Shown one piece after another: positions 22,138-35,715 of a stretch of DNA of 64,000 nt (positions are counted from its first letter, which is position 1; each line of letters starts with the position of its first letter). Position numbers and translations under genes: made by a program. The notes below the pieces were generated by a model, which worked only from the letters and a program-made list of their open reading frames with translations, was not told the origin of the DNA and did no database searches. Origin of the DNA: Aplidium turbinatum (taxonomy: Eukaryota > Chordata > Ascidiacea > Aplousobranchia > Polyclinidae); assembly GCA_918807975.1 (NCBI GenBank), contig OU964931.1, positions 10,054,251 to 10,118,250 of the forward strand, written 5' to 3'.

Positions 22138-25100
22138 CTGGAACGTCAAGAAATTCGTTAGCGTAAAATTTAACTCTCATTCTGGCGACAAATTTAGTGG
22201 ATTGCTGTCAGTTATTAGACCTACTTTATTTGTTTAACACAAAGTTTTTTCATAAGAACTTTTGAACATTTATACATTCTAGTCTTGCCTACAGAGAAGG
22301 ATGCTTAGTAGGTAGATGTGTATGCCATAGACTACACCGCATTTTCTCACAAAAAGGTCACTGAGTGCTTTGGAGTCGAGGAAGCAGCAGCAAGCGGAAA
22401 ACTTACAAATAGGACGTTTACGGACGGAAATGGATGTTAATTTGACACCAAAAGCGGATTACGTTTGTTAAACTAAATTTAAATCATTGTGAAAGCTAAT
22501 GGTAGTGTCGCGCCATTCAGAATAAGAACTTCTTTTGTGGTGCAAACAATGGACTCCTGCTGTTTATCGCAGAGGAGTGTTTTCAAGTGCGCACCTGCCA
22601 AGATGCTGAAAACAACTCTACAGCTAAACTAACAATTTACCACAGATTGGGATTAGTGAATAAATCGGTAGTGAAAGTGACGCGGTGATTCCACACAAAC
22701 AATCTCTGAAAGTTGTGGCTTACGACGATCAACCATTGAAAGCGATTAAGTTGATAACTTAGAAACTCTATTCAAATCAATTCTTTATAAGCAAACGATA
22801 AACTAAATTTACTGTTTTTTGTCTCATAAATATCGTAACCATCAGGTTTTCTTTATTAATCGTGAACAATCTTCTGAATGGAGACAGCTTATGATGCAAC
22901 GCGGACTTGAAATTTAGACAACCAAACCCATCCTCGGCAAATGCCTCTGCCTTTCCCTGACGAAAACGACCTAAATATTACCAACAGTGCGCTCAGCTGG
23001 CTCCGACATTGGCGTGATTAGCTACGAATGAGCTACATGTCTTTCGGAGCTAACGACCTACAAAGAACATCAAACAGAGATGCCCCCCTAGTCACGACTT
23101 CATGTCATCAGACGACAAAGTTTGAATTATGCAGATTCGAGATAAAACAAAGTCGACACACCAGCAGACAGAAAGTGACAATTCACAGACAGAATTACGG
23201 TTTCCACACCAGTAAAATATATATTATATCTAGCCACCCAACAAATTATTTTTTTGTTGCATTGATTCTACGTATGAATTAATGTGAAAAAGATTTATAT
23301 TTACTGGCTGGACGAAGATGGGGAGACGGCGAAGCGGAACCCTGAGGCACCATAAAACACTTGTCTTTTCCAAAGTCTCGTTTCGGTGTCTGGACTTCAT
23401 TTAAGATGACAGAGGCAGCAGATTTTAAATACATTTTTTTCTTTACCCACCCTAACAGACCCTTACTCACTTTCTCTGAAATCATACCCTACCCTTTAAA
23501 AATCTTTTGAATTTAGTTGAACCATGACTCGCACAATGGTAAGGGGAGCGATAAAAAGTTATAATTTGCGTCAATTTTACGTTGTTGAATATTGAAAAAA
23601 TGTTTGGTTGAGAAAGCGTCCCTTGTAATAATTGACAGCCACGCTAACCTTTCTCAAACATAACGTTTTGATACAATAATAGCAAGGTGAAAGGTAACAC
23701 TTCAAAACTGTTTTCTTAGGAACACAAGTAAACTTCAGATGACGTGAAGTGATGATATCAACTATTCGCAGTCACTTTGTCAAAACTTTGCACGCAAGAA
23801 CGGATAACGCAATCGACTCAGTCAAATGGTCGAATAGCTTCTGATCCATTCGCGAGGGCGTCTGCGAGTGCTTGATGCTCTGAAGGGCAACGGTTCGACG
23901 TTTTACCAAATCAGTTCAGAACATGTTTGAATGTGGGCGCCAAAATTGGCTTTCTTGCATTCCCGTTTACGTAAATAAAATCTGGAAATGCATGAATCTG
24001 ACAAAAACGAAGACATAGAAAGGACACCTGAACTCTTTTTTTGCTTTTGTAAAGTAATTTGATCGCTATAGTAGCAGTAACAGAATGCTACTCTAATCTT
24101 TCTTATTAATTATAGTTTGCCGAGCTTTTGCAAAACAAGATAGTAGGCATTATTTAAACTCGCGTGGTGTGAAGTATATTATTATCTAGTAATGAAATTG
24201 CAAGATAATTGGCATCACGTGTGCGCTTATCAGTTGTGGTGTTGGCCAACAACTGTGCCTTCAAACCCATTGTGTGTTTACGCAATTGTTATTCGATGCA
24301 GTAAATGAGCAAATTTGAGTTGAGCAGCTGAAGGTGTTAATTAAACTTGGGACAACAGCACCAGATTTTTAAATTGCTTTCACCATTGACGAAAACAAAT
24401 AGTAATCAATGTGCAGTGAAAACTGAAATGCAAAACACAAGAACAGAATTCAGAGTAATTGCTCTACTAATAAAACGAAACTCAATTTCACATCTGTCAT
24501 TTTTCCACAACGTAACCGCGTACGTTAGTCAAACATCATCGAAGCCAGTCAACGCTGCTTTTACGTGCCAGGTCCCAAAGAATCATCACATTGACCAATT
24601 AACACGCAGTGATGATTTTTTATTTGCAGTCGCTATCAAACTAAACAAAGAAGTATGAAGTACTTGCAGCTGCGCAAGTCATCTAGCTGTAAAATAAGCC
24701 AGTTGGGCTCATCACTAACACTAACTTAGATATTCATATCGACAGTAGTTAAGCTCGAAACAAACTTAATTTTATTGAATAATACTTGATTGAAACAAAA
24801 TTTTATTGAAACATAGTTGGAAACCCTGCTCGTGTTTATGGGGCGCGATCTTTTTGTATCCAATTATTGCTTGTTTGATTGGTCTGAATCGTGGCCAAGA
24901 TCTGAACGAATACAATGACTCACAAAATCGGTCGTCTTTGATTACAGTTTTCGAATTGAGAAGCTAAGTTCAGCAAAATGACTTTTATTTGTTGTTAAAA
25001 AACACAACAGCTTCTAACACGAGAATTTCCAATCAGAAACGTTGATGGTCATCGCAGGCGCAAAAGGTAAAGAACTATAAATACGTTGAAGTTCGTGTGT

Positions 25101-28100
25101 TGTTTCTTTCTACTGGATTTCTGGCACATAACGAAACTGATTGTGTATTGAAGGGAAAAAAAAACGAAGGCAGAGACAATTTTGCTTGAAAATTAAAGTT
25201 TGTTTCATTTCTGAATGCTAGTTTTTCAAACAGTTCGAAACAACACATTATGAAAGAAATGTTGCAGTTTTAACTAATACAAAGTTGAAACATTTTGTGC
25301 AAAGCAAGCACAAGAAAAGTAGTCTACTGTATTCTGTATATATTCTTCCAAGGCTAAAACGTATAAAAAAGTAGAGGGTATCACACTGAATTGGCATTTT
25401 TAAGTTTTTCATAGAGCTTTCGCCACACATGTGTGACTTCGTCAGTATATATTCTCAATTTCAAATAGGATGTTTAAACTTATACTTGAGACACACAAAG
25501 AAAAGTTTACTTTATTAAAACAATATCACAAACCTTTGTAAGTTGATACTGGAGTCAAGTTTTCCGGAAATGCAATGGAAAGTTGAAAACAGCAAGTGGC
25601 AGCGCTGAAAAAAAATTAAAAACTTAAAATTAAACTTTCGCTACGTTTTGACGCAATAAACACGTACGTCAAGCTCAAAGTAAAAAAAAACTTGCTTCAA
25701 ATGTTTTTGTCGCATCGAACATCAGATTCATGATTATAAAAGGTAAAATTTATAAACAGAAATATTTCATCAATACAAAGGTGCAAAATGAAAACTCACA
25801 TAATAAAAAGTCCCAACTCCATTCTTGAAAGACGCTTGTCTCTACACCAGGTAAGTAATTCACCGAAAAACTTTGTCAACAAATTGGAGTCTTCAAAAAA
25901 ACATAGCTAAACTATACGATTCAACGCAAGAGTGTTTGACCGACTAATATCTTTATATTTTGAAAAGATTATTTTGAATACCTGCATGTAAAAAAATGTT
26001 TTCAATACTTGCAGTTCGATGTGGTTCTTCTTCATTTGTAGCCAAAGAGGAAAATATTTTTATTAACCTTGTTTTGCAATGAACAAGCTTTTGATTTAGC
26101 GATATACAATCAATGTTCTATTTCCTTTTTGCAAGTGGGTGTTGCACCTTGTAAAGTTACAGTTTTGTTTGACCTTTTTAGCTCTATCGTATATATATTT
26201 TTTTATAATATTAGCCTATAATATTGCAATGATTGCAATAAACTGATCATCTTTATTTTCTTTTTTCGGTCCACTTATGAATGTTTGGTGAATCTGCTAT
26301 GATTCTCATTTTGTGACTTTCCTATAAAGTCTACTTTTGACTTTTTCCCTTTCTCCAAATCTTTTTTCTTAATTTCTTTAAATTTATAAAAAAAACAAAA
26401 AAAAAACTACCTGTTGATTCTCTGTTATCTCTACTTGTAATCGTACCATTGACGTATTATGGTGATACGTTTACAACACAACCACGTATCAAGAGTAACA
26501 ACCGCACGCAAAAAGCGATAACTTGCTCTTCGCCACTTGAGTTTATCTCTGTTGTCTCGTCTCTCTTTTCAGGAAACTATATCAAAAACCGCAGATTGAA
26601 TCGCGCACTTAAACTTTTTCAAAAACCAACTCTACTGAACATAAAATTGATCCAACGAAGGACTGTTATCTCGTAGAAGCTTTAGAAAATTTGTATCCAG
26701 ATTGCAGTTTGGAAAGTGATAAAAGCCGAAGTGTGGCTATGAATAAAGTTCTTGTCTCTCAAAATGCATTCACTACACTTTACCTTGCTGCTCAGGGATG
26801 CAAATTTCATTCTGCATTCTAACCAACGTAGTCTTTCCTGTGATGACAATCACTGAAAAAACATTACAAACAATGGTCTTATTCAAGGACGTAGCCAGTA
26901 CAAAAATTTGGAAGGGGTGGCAAATGAGTATTATTCAGTGATGTACGCGCATACAAAAAATATTGACGCCGTCAGCGTTAACGCAAACGTTCGAAAAAAC
27001 ATACGACGCATGCGTCAACGCAACTTGTAAAAAAAGTTGGCGGCGTCAGCGTCAGCGCATACACTAGCGTAAACTAATTTTGTTTGCTAGGTGCCAAACA
27101 TTCACACGGTATCTATAAACCACTCGAAACAAACAAGTTTTATTTTGAATTTCCACGAAGATACACAAGCATCTGAAAGTGTTCATTTGACATTTTGCTG
27201 TGTTTTGGATCCAACATGTCTTTGCCCATTGAAAACATTCTTTCAACTGCAGCGCTGGAAGGTATTGGCGTGTTGTAGCGAAAAAAAGACATTAAAAAGT
27301 ATGCGTTGACGCTATGCGCTAAAAAAACGCGAAAACTTTACGGCGTAGCCTCAAGCGCAAACTATCCAAAAAAATGTGGCCGCAAGCGTTAGCGTAAACA
27401 AAAAGTCTACGCCGCAAGTATGCGGCGTAGAATTTGCGGAGTATACGTACATCTCTGGTATTATTGCACATGTAAGTGAACCCAACAACAAATCACTAAA
27501 GGCAAAGCACCTTGCAGGGTCTTTGGGGCCTCTACCCCTCAAAAAAATATATCTCAAAATTTCGTAATCTGCATTCCTACTTTCAGCCTAAAAACAGTAA
27601 AACTCTGTCAATTAATGCCGTAACAGAATGTAAAATGTTTGTTGAAAACATTTCGGCAGAGGCAATTGTCCCCTTTGCTCTTCTTGACTATGCACCTGCT
27701 CTCATCTGGCTCTGACACTGGCGTGACAAGCTATGGATAAATCAAACGGAGGTTGCAATGAAACAAAACTTAAAATTCTAAAGACAGTGCTGCAGTTACT
27801 GTGACCAACCAGTTCTCATATACCGTACAAAAATGTTTTCACTGCTATTCTGCTATAGGCTACGGCAAAAAACCAACCCTCTGTTCAATCAATGACGTTG
27901 CTTGTGTATTTTTTACTCAGTCTAAAAAAGTTTCTGTATAAAAAGAGATCTCTTCATTCGGATTAGTTTCTTTTTGTACTATTGACGCACAATTCATTGG
28001 CCATTGCTCGTCTGCAGCACAAAGGGTCGCGATTCTGTAGTAGTTTAGTTCCTTTTTTTCTCATTTTAATTTTTTCTTTTAGTCTCAACGGTCGTCGAGC

Positions 28101-29678
28101 GGATAGCGAGAGACAGCTCTGACCATTCATTGTATTTACATTTGATGTTTTTATTGTTTCTACGTCACGCAACGCTTTATCAACACTAAAAACTGACACA
28201 GTTTTTGTGTCTGGCTGTCAATCTGTCCATCTTGTGCAGTTTGACTTCATGCTGACTAATAAAAAACTAGCTGTTAATCTTCTAAGCACACGTGATATTT
28301 GTTTACCCAAGACACAGATCCGAAAGTTTTGCAGCTGATCATCTCTACAAAGTTTTGCAGCTGAGCATTTCCTATCAATGGAGAGTGCGCAGTTGGATAA
28401 AATGTTTTGCTTTTTTATTTGCATTTAAAAACAACTCAAAATATTATTGACAAAACCGAATTGTGACTGACAATTTTTACAACTTCAAAATGTCAAGTAA
28501 GTTTCCTTTTGTGCAAATTTGCTGAGGTTTTCATATATTATTGCGTAGTGATTACAAATCACTTGAATAAAAAACTACCACCGCCTCTAAAATAAGTCAA
28601 CCGTAAATGAACCTTATCTCGTAAGTTTGAGAGAAAATGCTTGACTTATCAAAAACAATACTAACTATTAAAGCAGAAAACTTATGCTTGATTACGCTTT
28701 CCGCTGCTACTTGTCTGGTGGGTTTTAACAGGAAACAACAAGAAAGAAACGTTGGTGTGCTTTTGCCTTGACATCCCCTTGGTCAGGAAATACAAACTGC
28801 ACTCATAAAGGAAATGAAGAAAATCTGGCTTCTGTTTACAGTAGAGACGATGGTTACCCGCTGATGCATCAAAAGTAGTAATATTAAACTGTTTACACCG
28901 ATTTAACGTCTGTGAACGTCTAATAAATGTATGACAGCTGGGATACGTTACTATGTGGAGAAAAGAACTGTATCACTTTAAAACAAGTAATTTTTCTACC
29001 GTGATGGGATGATTTTACGACGTGAACAAAATGAGACGTTTTCGCTAGCAGTTTGTAAATAAATAAGAAAAAAAAGACTTTGTTTACGAGTTTCAGACAC
29101 CGAATATCGTATCTATTTACCGTATACAATACAGAAAAATCTAAATTTTACCGTCTGCCCAATTAACATGAAGAGGAAAAACGACTTTGTAAAACAGACA
29201 AACACCGTTTAAACTCAACAGCTGAAAACTCTGAAGAGTTTGTCTTCGTTGATAACTTTTCTATTTACTTTAGATCTTGAAAACATATGAGAAAGGAACC
29301 AGGAAATAAAGTCATGGTCTGCTCAGGGAATATTTAGATGAGTCCAGTTTATTTAATTATTAAAATTAAGTTAAAGACTCATAGAAATAATAACACTCTC
29401 GTATTTTAAGCCGTGTGACATCACAGATCGTCTCTTGGTGAACTTTCAGGTTGACAGACTCCGTTCACGTCATGTCATGGTTGACTAAGTAACTCCTCGC
29501 AACGAGCCAACGAACGAACACGTATTTTATTTTGGTAGAAAAACATCGACTGATCAAGGAAATTTCAGTTCACTTCTCGGGCTATTTTTACTTATGCTAT
29601 TAAAAAAATCCAAATAGGCTGCCTTAACAATGGCAGGTGACAAATAAATTCCGTGTGAGAAAAAAAAATCCCGTGAAG
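22138..29678. other. Upstream semaphorin region and intergenic DNA, no gene recognised
   Basis: The missing 5' exon(s) and promoter of the semaphorin gene must lie upstream of 22137. One weak candidate ends at a phase-1 donor CAGCCA|GTAAAT near 23303 on the minus strand. Another possible exon lies near 25530-25605, but neither gives a clear signal peptide. A CG-rich patch at about 26960-27440 (repeated GACGCCGTCAGCG, GCGTCAGCG, GCGTAAAC words) looks like an old degenerate repeat. I found no other gene or RNA. Confidence 0.4.
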
Positions 29679-29994
29679 AATAGATGGTTGGTTTGGTTTT
29701 GAATCTTTATCCTCGGACCGACAAAGCCTTTGATAAGTTATTGCTGGCAGCTTCACAGACTTCACAGAGTAGAGGCTTTGAGCCACTGACGCAGGGCCAG
29801 TTACCGAGATTGGCAGAGTGAAGTTTCCATAGTTGCTGAAGTGTTATTGTTGTTGTATGTGAGCTACTTCGTCCACTAGATGGCGCTGAATAGAGAGCAG
29901 TCCTGAAACGCGTTGCTCAAGCTCACACCCCGAGAGCCAAAGCAGCGCCTTGGTCTTGAGTCGAGCGCGTGATCACTGAGCTAACGGGGCGGAT
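29679..29994 (-). mobile_element. tRNA-derived SINE, copy C (family 1)
   Basis: On the minus strand the head reads GCCCCGTTAGCTCAGTGATC with the B-box region decayed. The family body follows: CTCGGGGTGTGAGCTTGAGC, GCCAATCTCGGTAAC, CAGTGGCTCAAAGCC and a tail AAAGATTCAAAACCAAACC. It is more diverged than copies A and B, so probably older. Confidence 0.82.
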
Positions 29995-31073
29995 GGTAAA
30001 TTGTAACACGCAAATAAGGACGCTGGAGAGGTTTGGTCGTGAAAAAAGCCCATCGTTTGCTTTGGTTGTGGAAAAGGTTTGGTCTTTTGTATGAATTGTT
30101 GCTTTTTATCAAAGGTGGTGACTAAATTGGGAGAGGGTGTACTTATGTTTGCATATTACCCATTATTCCTGATTTCTTGATCAGCCTTGTTCCCTTAACC
30201 TAGCCTATTATGGCTTGTCTCGAAACTTTCTAAAGAAATTACTCGAGCAAATATAAGTGAAAGTATATTTATCATATGTTGACACAGTTGCGTACACTGA
30301 ATGCACTGAAACGTCACTATGTAGATTGGACTTGACGTCATTTAAAAATCAATAAATTAAAAATAGACGTTACTTTTTAGCAGAACCCGTTAGCCTATGT
30401 ATGTTTTCTTTCGCCAATCACCTGGCAACTGCAACAACAAATAAATTATTATATGAAGCCAATGGGTATAGGCATAGCTCTACAGTAGGTGTAGGCGAAC
30501 TTCGGCCTACGGCCAAATCAGGCTTATTGGGTCTTGTAATCCGACCCACCAGATATTGATAAAAATTAGCACATCAAACCAATTCATTTTTCTTCTTTAT
30601 TTTCGTATAAAGATATTACAGCAGACCTGAAAACACAACAGAAATCCACACACAATGAATCTGTATCAGCTTTCCAAGACGCCACTCAATAAATTATTCC
30701 AAAAATGCTTCGCAAATTCTCTGATTGTAATTTCATTTTAGCAACTCCTTTTCATTTGAAATTGTCCTTAAATGGCTTAAAAGTTCTCAATAAAAATATA
30801 TTTTCTTTTACATCTAAGTCGAACGAGGTGTTTCCTGTCTATTTCTTTCCCTCTGTTTTGTTTTCCTGGACCTCAAAATAATAAGAATAAGAAGCATTCA
30901 TGGGATAATAGCATTCGGAAAACGTAGTTGCTTGCACATGAAATAATTAGGTCTACCATCTAGCAATTCAGTGTACAAAAGTCTTTTTTCTGAGAGAACT
31001 TTCTTGCACTGCAGTTTCTAATTGTTGATATTTTATTAAGAGTTTTGCTGATGAAGTTAGGTAAACATGTTAG
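29995..31073. other. Non-coding stretch
   Basis: No gene. Near 30490-30560 a patch (CTTCGGCCTACGGCC, then GGGTCTTGTAATCCGACCC) looks like the end of a decayed hAT element, but I could not find its partner end. Confidence 0.3.
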
Positions 31074-31548
31074 CAGGCCTGGATTAACCATTGTGCTAGG
31101 GTGTGGTAAAGCACAGGGGCCCCGCAGACAGAGGGCCCCACTTTTCCTAAAAATAAAATAAATAAAATAAAATAACAAATTTTTCCTGAAAAAAAATTTC
31201 TAGAAAAAAAATAAGAAAAGTGGGGCCCCTCTGTCTAAAAAAAGTAACACATTTGTCAATATATTTCCCCCTTCACGTGAAATAAAAATATGGTTTTTGT
31301 ATTTTTTCTTTGGCAACACCGCAGCAAATAATTGCATCCATTATAACGTAAACATTGTTGACTTAATTTGCACATGCTTATTTAATCATCGATCACGTGC
31401 TATTTCAAAGTTATCTAACTTACCTAAGCAAGGCTCGGTTTCCTCTGCAAGCGAAACCAGCTTACTTCCATTACGCTCCACGTAAGCTGGTAAGGGCCTC
31501 CATAAAATTCATTAGCACAGGGGCCCATTTGACCTTAATCCGGGCCTG
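31074..31548. mobile_element. hAT-type MITE
   Basis: Ends CAGGCCTGGATTAACC and (reverse complement of the right end) CAGGCCCGGATTAAGG form the inverted repeat. They are flanked by a perfect 8-bp duplication CATGTTAG (31066-31073 and 31549-31556). The inner sequence has paired GGGGCCCC-type blocks (AAAGTGGGGCCCCTCTGTCT and its near-complement). It is 475 bp with no transposase. Confidence 0.85.
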
Positions 31549-31556
31549 CATGTTAG

Positions 31557-33480
31557 GCTACTCTTGAAATAGCCTAACACAATTTTTGTAAAGCTCTGTT
31601 ACAAGATAGTGATAAAAATGTTGTCCAACTACATCCAATTTCGGTGCACCAGTGTCTAAAAAAAACGAAAACAAATAAAGAAGTGGATGTTGACAAAATA
31701 TAACAGAGTACAGACAACAGATATCACAACACACGATATTAACCTATAACGAAAAGGCTGTAACGTTAACCAAATCATGGTAAAGGTTTAGTAAATAATT
31801 TAAATACATGTTTGTTCAAACTTTTCATTTTGTGTAATGCTCCTAAATAGGTAAATTTTGGTCCAGATGGATGGCAATTGGCAATTACCAAAGTGTAAAT
31901 ATTTTTGTATTGTGATGTAAAACAAATAAGATCTACTTGATCTATTGGACTCTTTGTGTGCTCTGAATACATTTGTAGCCTAAAAGTATTAGGCTCACTG
32001 CCTGACTCTGAACTTTGGCATATTGGTATCATAACAAGTCTCCGTCCACAAATAAAAACACAGTTGAACCCTAAAAGGTCACTGTAGCTAGGTTTGTACA
32101 AACAAGACACACAATGGTTTAGCGAATTGTCTTTAACACAATTACACCAGTAAAATCATCCACAGACGTCTAGCGACGTCGGCAAGCACAGAATCGATAT
32201 ACAAAACATATTGTTCACTGACAAAACACAATTATGAAAGTCTTGTTATTTCTTTGTATCCGAAGTTTAGGACCTACCACTGTTTATTTCGGTTTCTTTT
32301 TGTTTATTTTTGATACCTGAAGGTTTTAAAAACAACATCGCCACAACTTCATCGTTGTTTTTCTTTCGAAAAGACAATGAATAAAATGATGGAAGAAGGA
32401 AACTGTATAATACCATGCTGCTATTGAAATACACTGCTATTGAAATACACTATACACCTTTTAGTGCATGATGCAGGATCAAATTTAAGCATTCAAAACT
32501 TATTTTTCCAATAGACCAACGCACAATGGACCAACGCACAATGGCTACTTGTGCTGGCTGAGTGGCTGATTGCTATCCGGGCTTTAGGCAATGATCGATC
32601 CAAGAAATTTTGGCCAACAAGGTTTATATTTTGTATTCGCAATTTTTCTTATCAACCATATAATTGACACATGTCCGTTGTTACTTAATTATCAGTAACG
32701 TTGCCAGACAAAAAGTTTAAAGGGACCTAAAGTGTCAAATTTAAATTTTTTTAGTAATATTTTAGATAAAATATCACATTTTCCAAACAAAAAATTGTTT
32801 TGTATATCTTTCTGTTTCGCAAATACAATGAAATGAAAATGTGCCACCTGATGGCGCATTGGTGCAGTGTTTGGCTGATATAGGTTTAAACGGAAAAGAT
32901 ATGCAACTTATTGCTAAGCTATATAGGACCCAAAAAACTTATATTCAGAATGAAGGCAGCTTATCTGGTGCAATTAGTAAAAATCTCTTCAGATGTCTGA
33001 AACTAGACAAGGATTAGGATTTTTGCTTGGACCACAAAGACAGCGATGAACATCACTCTAATTCGAGCTCCGACAACACCAGTTCTGACAGCTGTCGGAT
33101 GAAAAACTTGCATTGGTGTATGTATGGAAATTATGACATCAATCATCATACTAACAATAATAGAAAGCAAACACTGCCAGGAAAATGACGCCGTGGTAGC
33201 CAAAACCAACACAGCCTGCCAATGTCCGCTACAATCCAAGCTAACATTTTGGTTAATAATTTGCCGACTTCGGCTTCAATGTTGCCAGATGTTTTTTTTT
33301 AATTTTGCCTTTTTTATTTTTTAAGAATTTAATTTCACTTTAAGTTGTCATCGAAATTGAAGCAGCAACTTTCATAACAATTAACAAGAAAAAGCACTGT
33401 TGTTTTTCGATAAAGTTGTTGAACTCAATACGAAAAACAAGAAATAATATTTTGAAAAAACATTACCGTACAAACAAAAA
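31557..33480. other. Non-coding stretch
   Basis: No convincing gene or RNA. Short GTTGCCAGA words near 32700 and 33285 recall the hAT family at 3446-5298 but are in direct rather than inverted orientation, so no element can be delimited. Confidence 0.3.
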
Positions 33481-33504
33481 TTTTATTGTTTATCGTTTTG
33501 TATC

Positions 33505-33645
33505 CAGTCGGAGTCGGCCTTTTTTAACGACTCCGACTCCAGACATGCCAAAATTCTTCCGAATCCGACTACACGACTCTATGACTCCACGACTACATGA
33601 CTCTACAACTAACTTACATGACTCTGACTTCACAGCCCTGGTTTT
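33505..33645. repeat. Degenerate GACTC/GACTCC simple repeat, likely hAT end
   Basis: Iterated ACGACTC, ATGACTC and GACTCCGACTCC words end at CACAGCCCTG. The reverse complement, CAGGGCTGTG followed by GAGTC repeats, is a widespread hAT-type terminus in animals. Only one end is recognised here. Confidence 0.5.
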
Positions 33646-34160
33646 ACTGTCCTTATTGACCTGTTTCAAAGTTTTATTAGCTTTTCACCATGCTATTCGA
33701 TCCAAACGCCAGCTCGTATTCAGAGATGTGGATCCAGGTCGATCGAGTTTTGTGGACACTGCGTTGACAGTGGCTTTTACATAGACCTACTATAAGTCCC
33801 GGTTTGGCCGGGATAGTCCCGGTTTAAACGTCTGTCCCGGTGTCCCGTCCCGGTTAGCAAAATGTCCCGGAATTTTACTTTAGTGAAATTTTCAAAATTA
33901 ACTCCAACCTGATGCAAAATTATGAAATAATTCCGTCCCAAAAGGCATAACTTTGCTTTAACTCGAGGCTTATTTTAATATCTTAATTTTTTTAGCTTAT
34001 TAGGTTGAGTAAAATATCGCGTATAGCTTGAGAAATCCTTTAGTTAGGGAATAATGAGTGACGTTTAATGCGTCATTATTCTATTGACTTCAATGAAACG
34101 ATGAAGCCAATGGTTTCTGAATGCATCCCCCTATAAATGTTATTGATTTGTGAGTTAGTG

Positions 34161-35348
34161 CAGTAGTTCGCAAACTGTGCGTCACGACGCCCTGGTGCGT
34201 CGTTTCAATTTTCCAAGGGCGTCGCAGAAGAGTTTCGTTTCGTAGCTGAATTCAGATTATCTTATAAAGATGAGGTTATCCAATTGATTAACAGTTTCAG
34301 TTGTCATCAAAGTTGTTAACTTCATTAAAACACGCCCACTGAAGTCAAGAGTTTTCAAAAAACTTTGTTGAGAAATAAATGCAGCGCATCGGAGTTTGCT
34401 CTTTTAATTTTCATCCAGGTGGCTTTCGCTTAGAAAATTCTTTGAACGCTTCTACGAATTGGTGGATGAACTTGAGGCTTTTTTGCAGCAAGAAAATAAT
34501 CCACTTGCAGATTGTTTAGCTCAGAACAATTTTTTATTGAAATTGGCTTACTTTACTTGTGTGATATCTTCGCCAAACTGAACATTTCTTTGCAAGGGCC
34601 GAATAAAAGCGACATTTCAGATAAAATTGCAGCATTCGTTAAAAAGCTGCTATTGTGGAAGAAAGATATAGCAAACCTGTCTGGAAGCTCTCGATACTTC
34701 ACTTTCTTGTCCAATTTGATTGAAAAGAAAAGTATGACGCTGCCTTCAAATTTGTGAAGCATATTTGGGCAACATTTGTCCAAGCTCGAGTCGAAATTTG
34801 CAAAATACTTCCCGAAAAATATATCAAACTACGAATGGATTCGTGATCCTTTCGTCCAACCTACTCCACTGTCTTTTACTGCACAAGAAAAAGAAGCCTA
34901 CATTGACCTTTCTTGTGACAGTTTCCTAAAAAGGATGTTTCATTCAGGAAATCCGGCAAATTTCTGGATTTCAATGAATGGCGATTATCCAGCTTTGGTG
35001 AAGAAAGCACTACGAATTATTATCCCATTTGTCTTGTCACGTCATATTTATGTGAAGCAGGATTTTCTGCCTAATTGGCGGTGATAAAAAGCAAATTTCG
35101 ATCACCAATAAACACTGAAAGAAAAATGCGGGTGGCAATTTCAAAAATTCTCCCAAGATTTAATGAACTTTGTAAAAACAAACAAGCCCACACGTCACAT
35201 TAAAATAATATGCATTGCTTTTTGTTGTTGTATCAACAAGCAAAACTTTAATAATAAGTTTCCTCATTAACTTTTATTTGCTGGCGCGTCGCAAGTCAAG
35301 AAAACTTTTCCAGAGGCGTCGCAACAAAAAAAAGTTTGAGAACCACTG
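34161..35348 (+). mobile_element. Internally deleted hAT transposon, copy 1
   Basis: A 1188-bp element starts CAGTAGTTCGCAAACTG and ends AGTTTGAGAACCACTG, with an exact 8-bp duplication AGTTAGTG (34153-34160 and 35349-35356). It keeps only the C-terminal half of a ZBED5/SCAND3-like hAT transposase. Visible segments are WLSLRKFFERFYELVDELE (from ~34420), LCDIFAKLNISLQGPNKSDI, DPFVQPTPLSFTAQEKEAY and the start of the dimerisation domain. Relative to copy 2 it has 5-bp and 3-bp insertions near 35030-35075 that break the dimerisation domain. Confidence 0.92.
34512..35204 (+). pseudogene. hAT transposase C-terminal remnant (copy 1)
   Basis: Two open stretches (34512-34757 and 34776-35084) are separated by a frame change and followed by a shifted piece. 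The shifted piece reads like the 'FSALAVIKSKFRSPINTERK' dimerisation region of copy 2. The N-terminal zinc-finger and the first catalytic residues of the RNase H-like fold are missing, so it cannot be a functional transposase. Confidence 0.85.
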
Positions 35349-35356
35349 AGTTAGTG

Positions 35357-35715
35357 TTATTTCTTTGTTCTCAGTGTTTGTTCTTTTTTTTTCTTATAAA
35401 TGTTTGATTTGTGACTTGGTGTTGCTTAAATTAACATGTATTTTCCTTTAAATAAAGTAATAAAAATTTTTATTCAATCTATATAAGTAGAATACTTTAT
35501 TATGCAATATTAAAGCTTATAAATATAAACGTGGAATAAAAATTTGCCAAGCTCAGGCCTTCGGCCTTTCGTCCAGTTATTTCGTTCATAGTTTTGAGTT
35601 TGTCCCGGATTATGCCCAAGAAATTATGGTAAGTTAGGCTAAGTCTACTTTTACATGTCTTAAAAACCAAAGACAGAAGGGACAGCTTCAGGGGATGAGT
35701 AGGCTATGTGTTGAT
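35357..35715. other. Non-coding stretch
   Basis: AT-rich. A TGTCCCGG word near 35590 echoes the TCCCGGT cluster at 33795-33870 on the other side of hAT copy 1. An older element may therefore surround the hAT, but inverted ends could not be matched. Confidence 0.3.

Noticed and set aside
22980-23030. Shared phrase with ~27700 (CTGGCTC.GACA.TGGCGTGA) suggesting a duplicated gene fragment
   Set aside because: The match is short and the flanking sequences do not align. It could be a small old repeat but cannot be supported further.
24347-24658. 103-residue open frame on the plus strand
   Set aside because: No family similarity or splice evidence. Considered as a semaphorin 5' exon but it lies on the wrong strand.
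31775-32110. 111-residue open frame on the minus strand
   Set aside because: No recognisable domain, no splice context, and composition typical of AT-rich intergenic sequence.
33790-35610. A larger element with TCCCGG ends enclosing hAT copy 1
   Set aside because: TCCCGGT words occur on both sides, but they are not clearly inverted and no target duplication was found.
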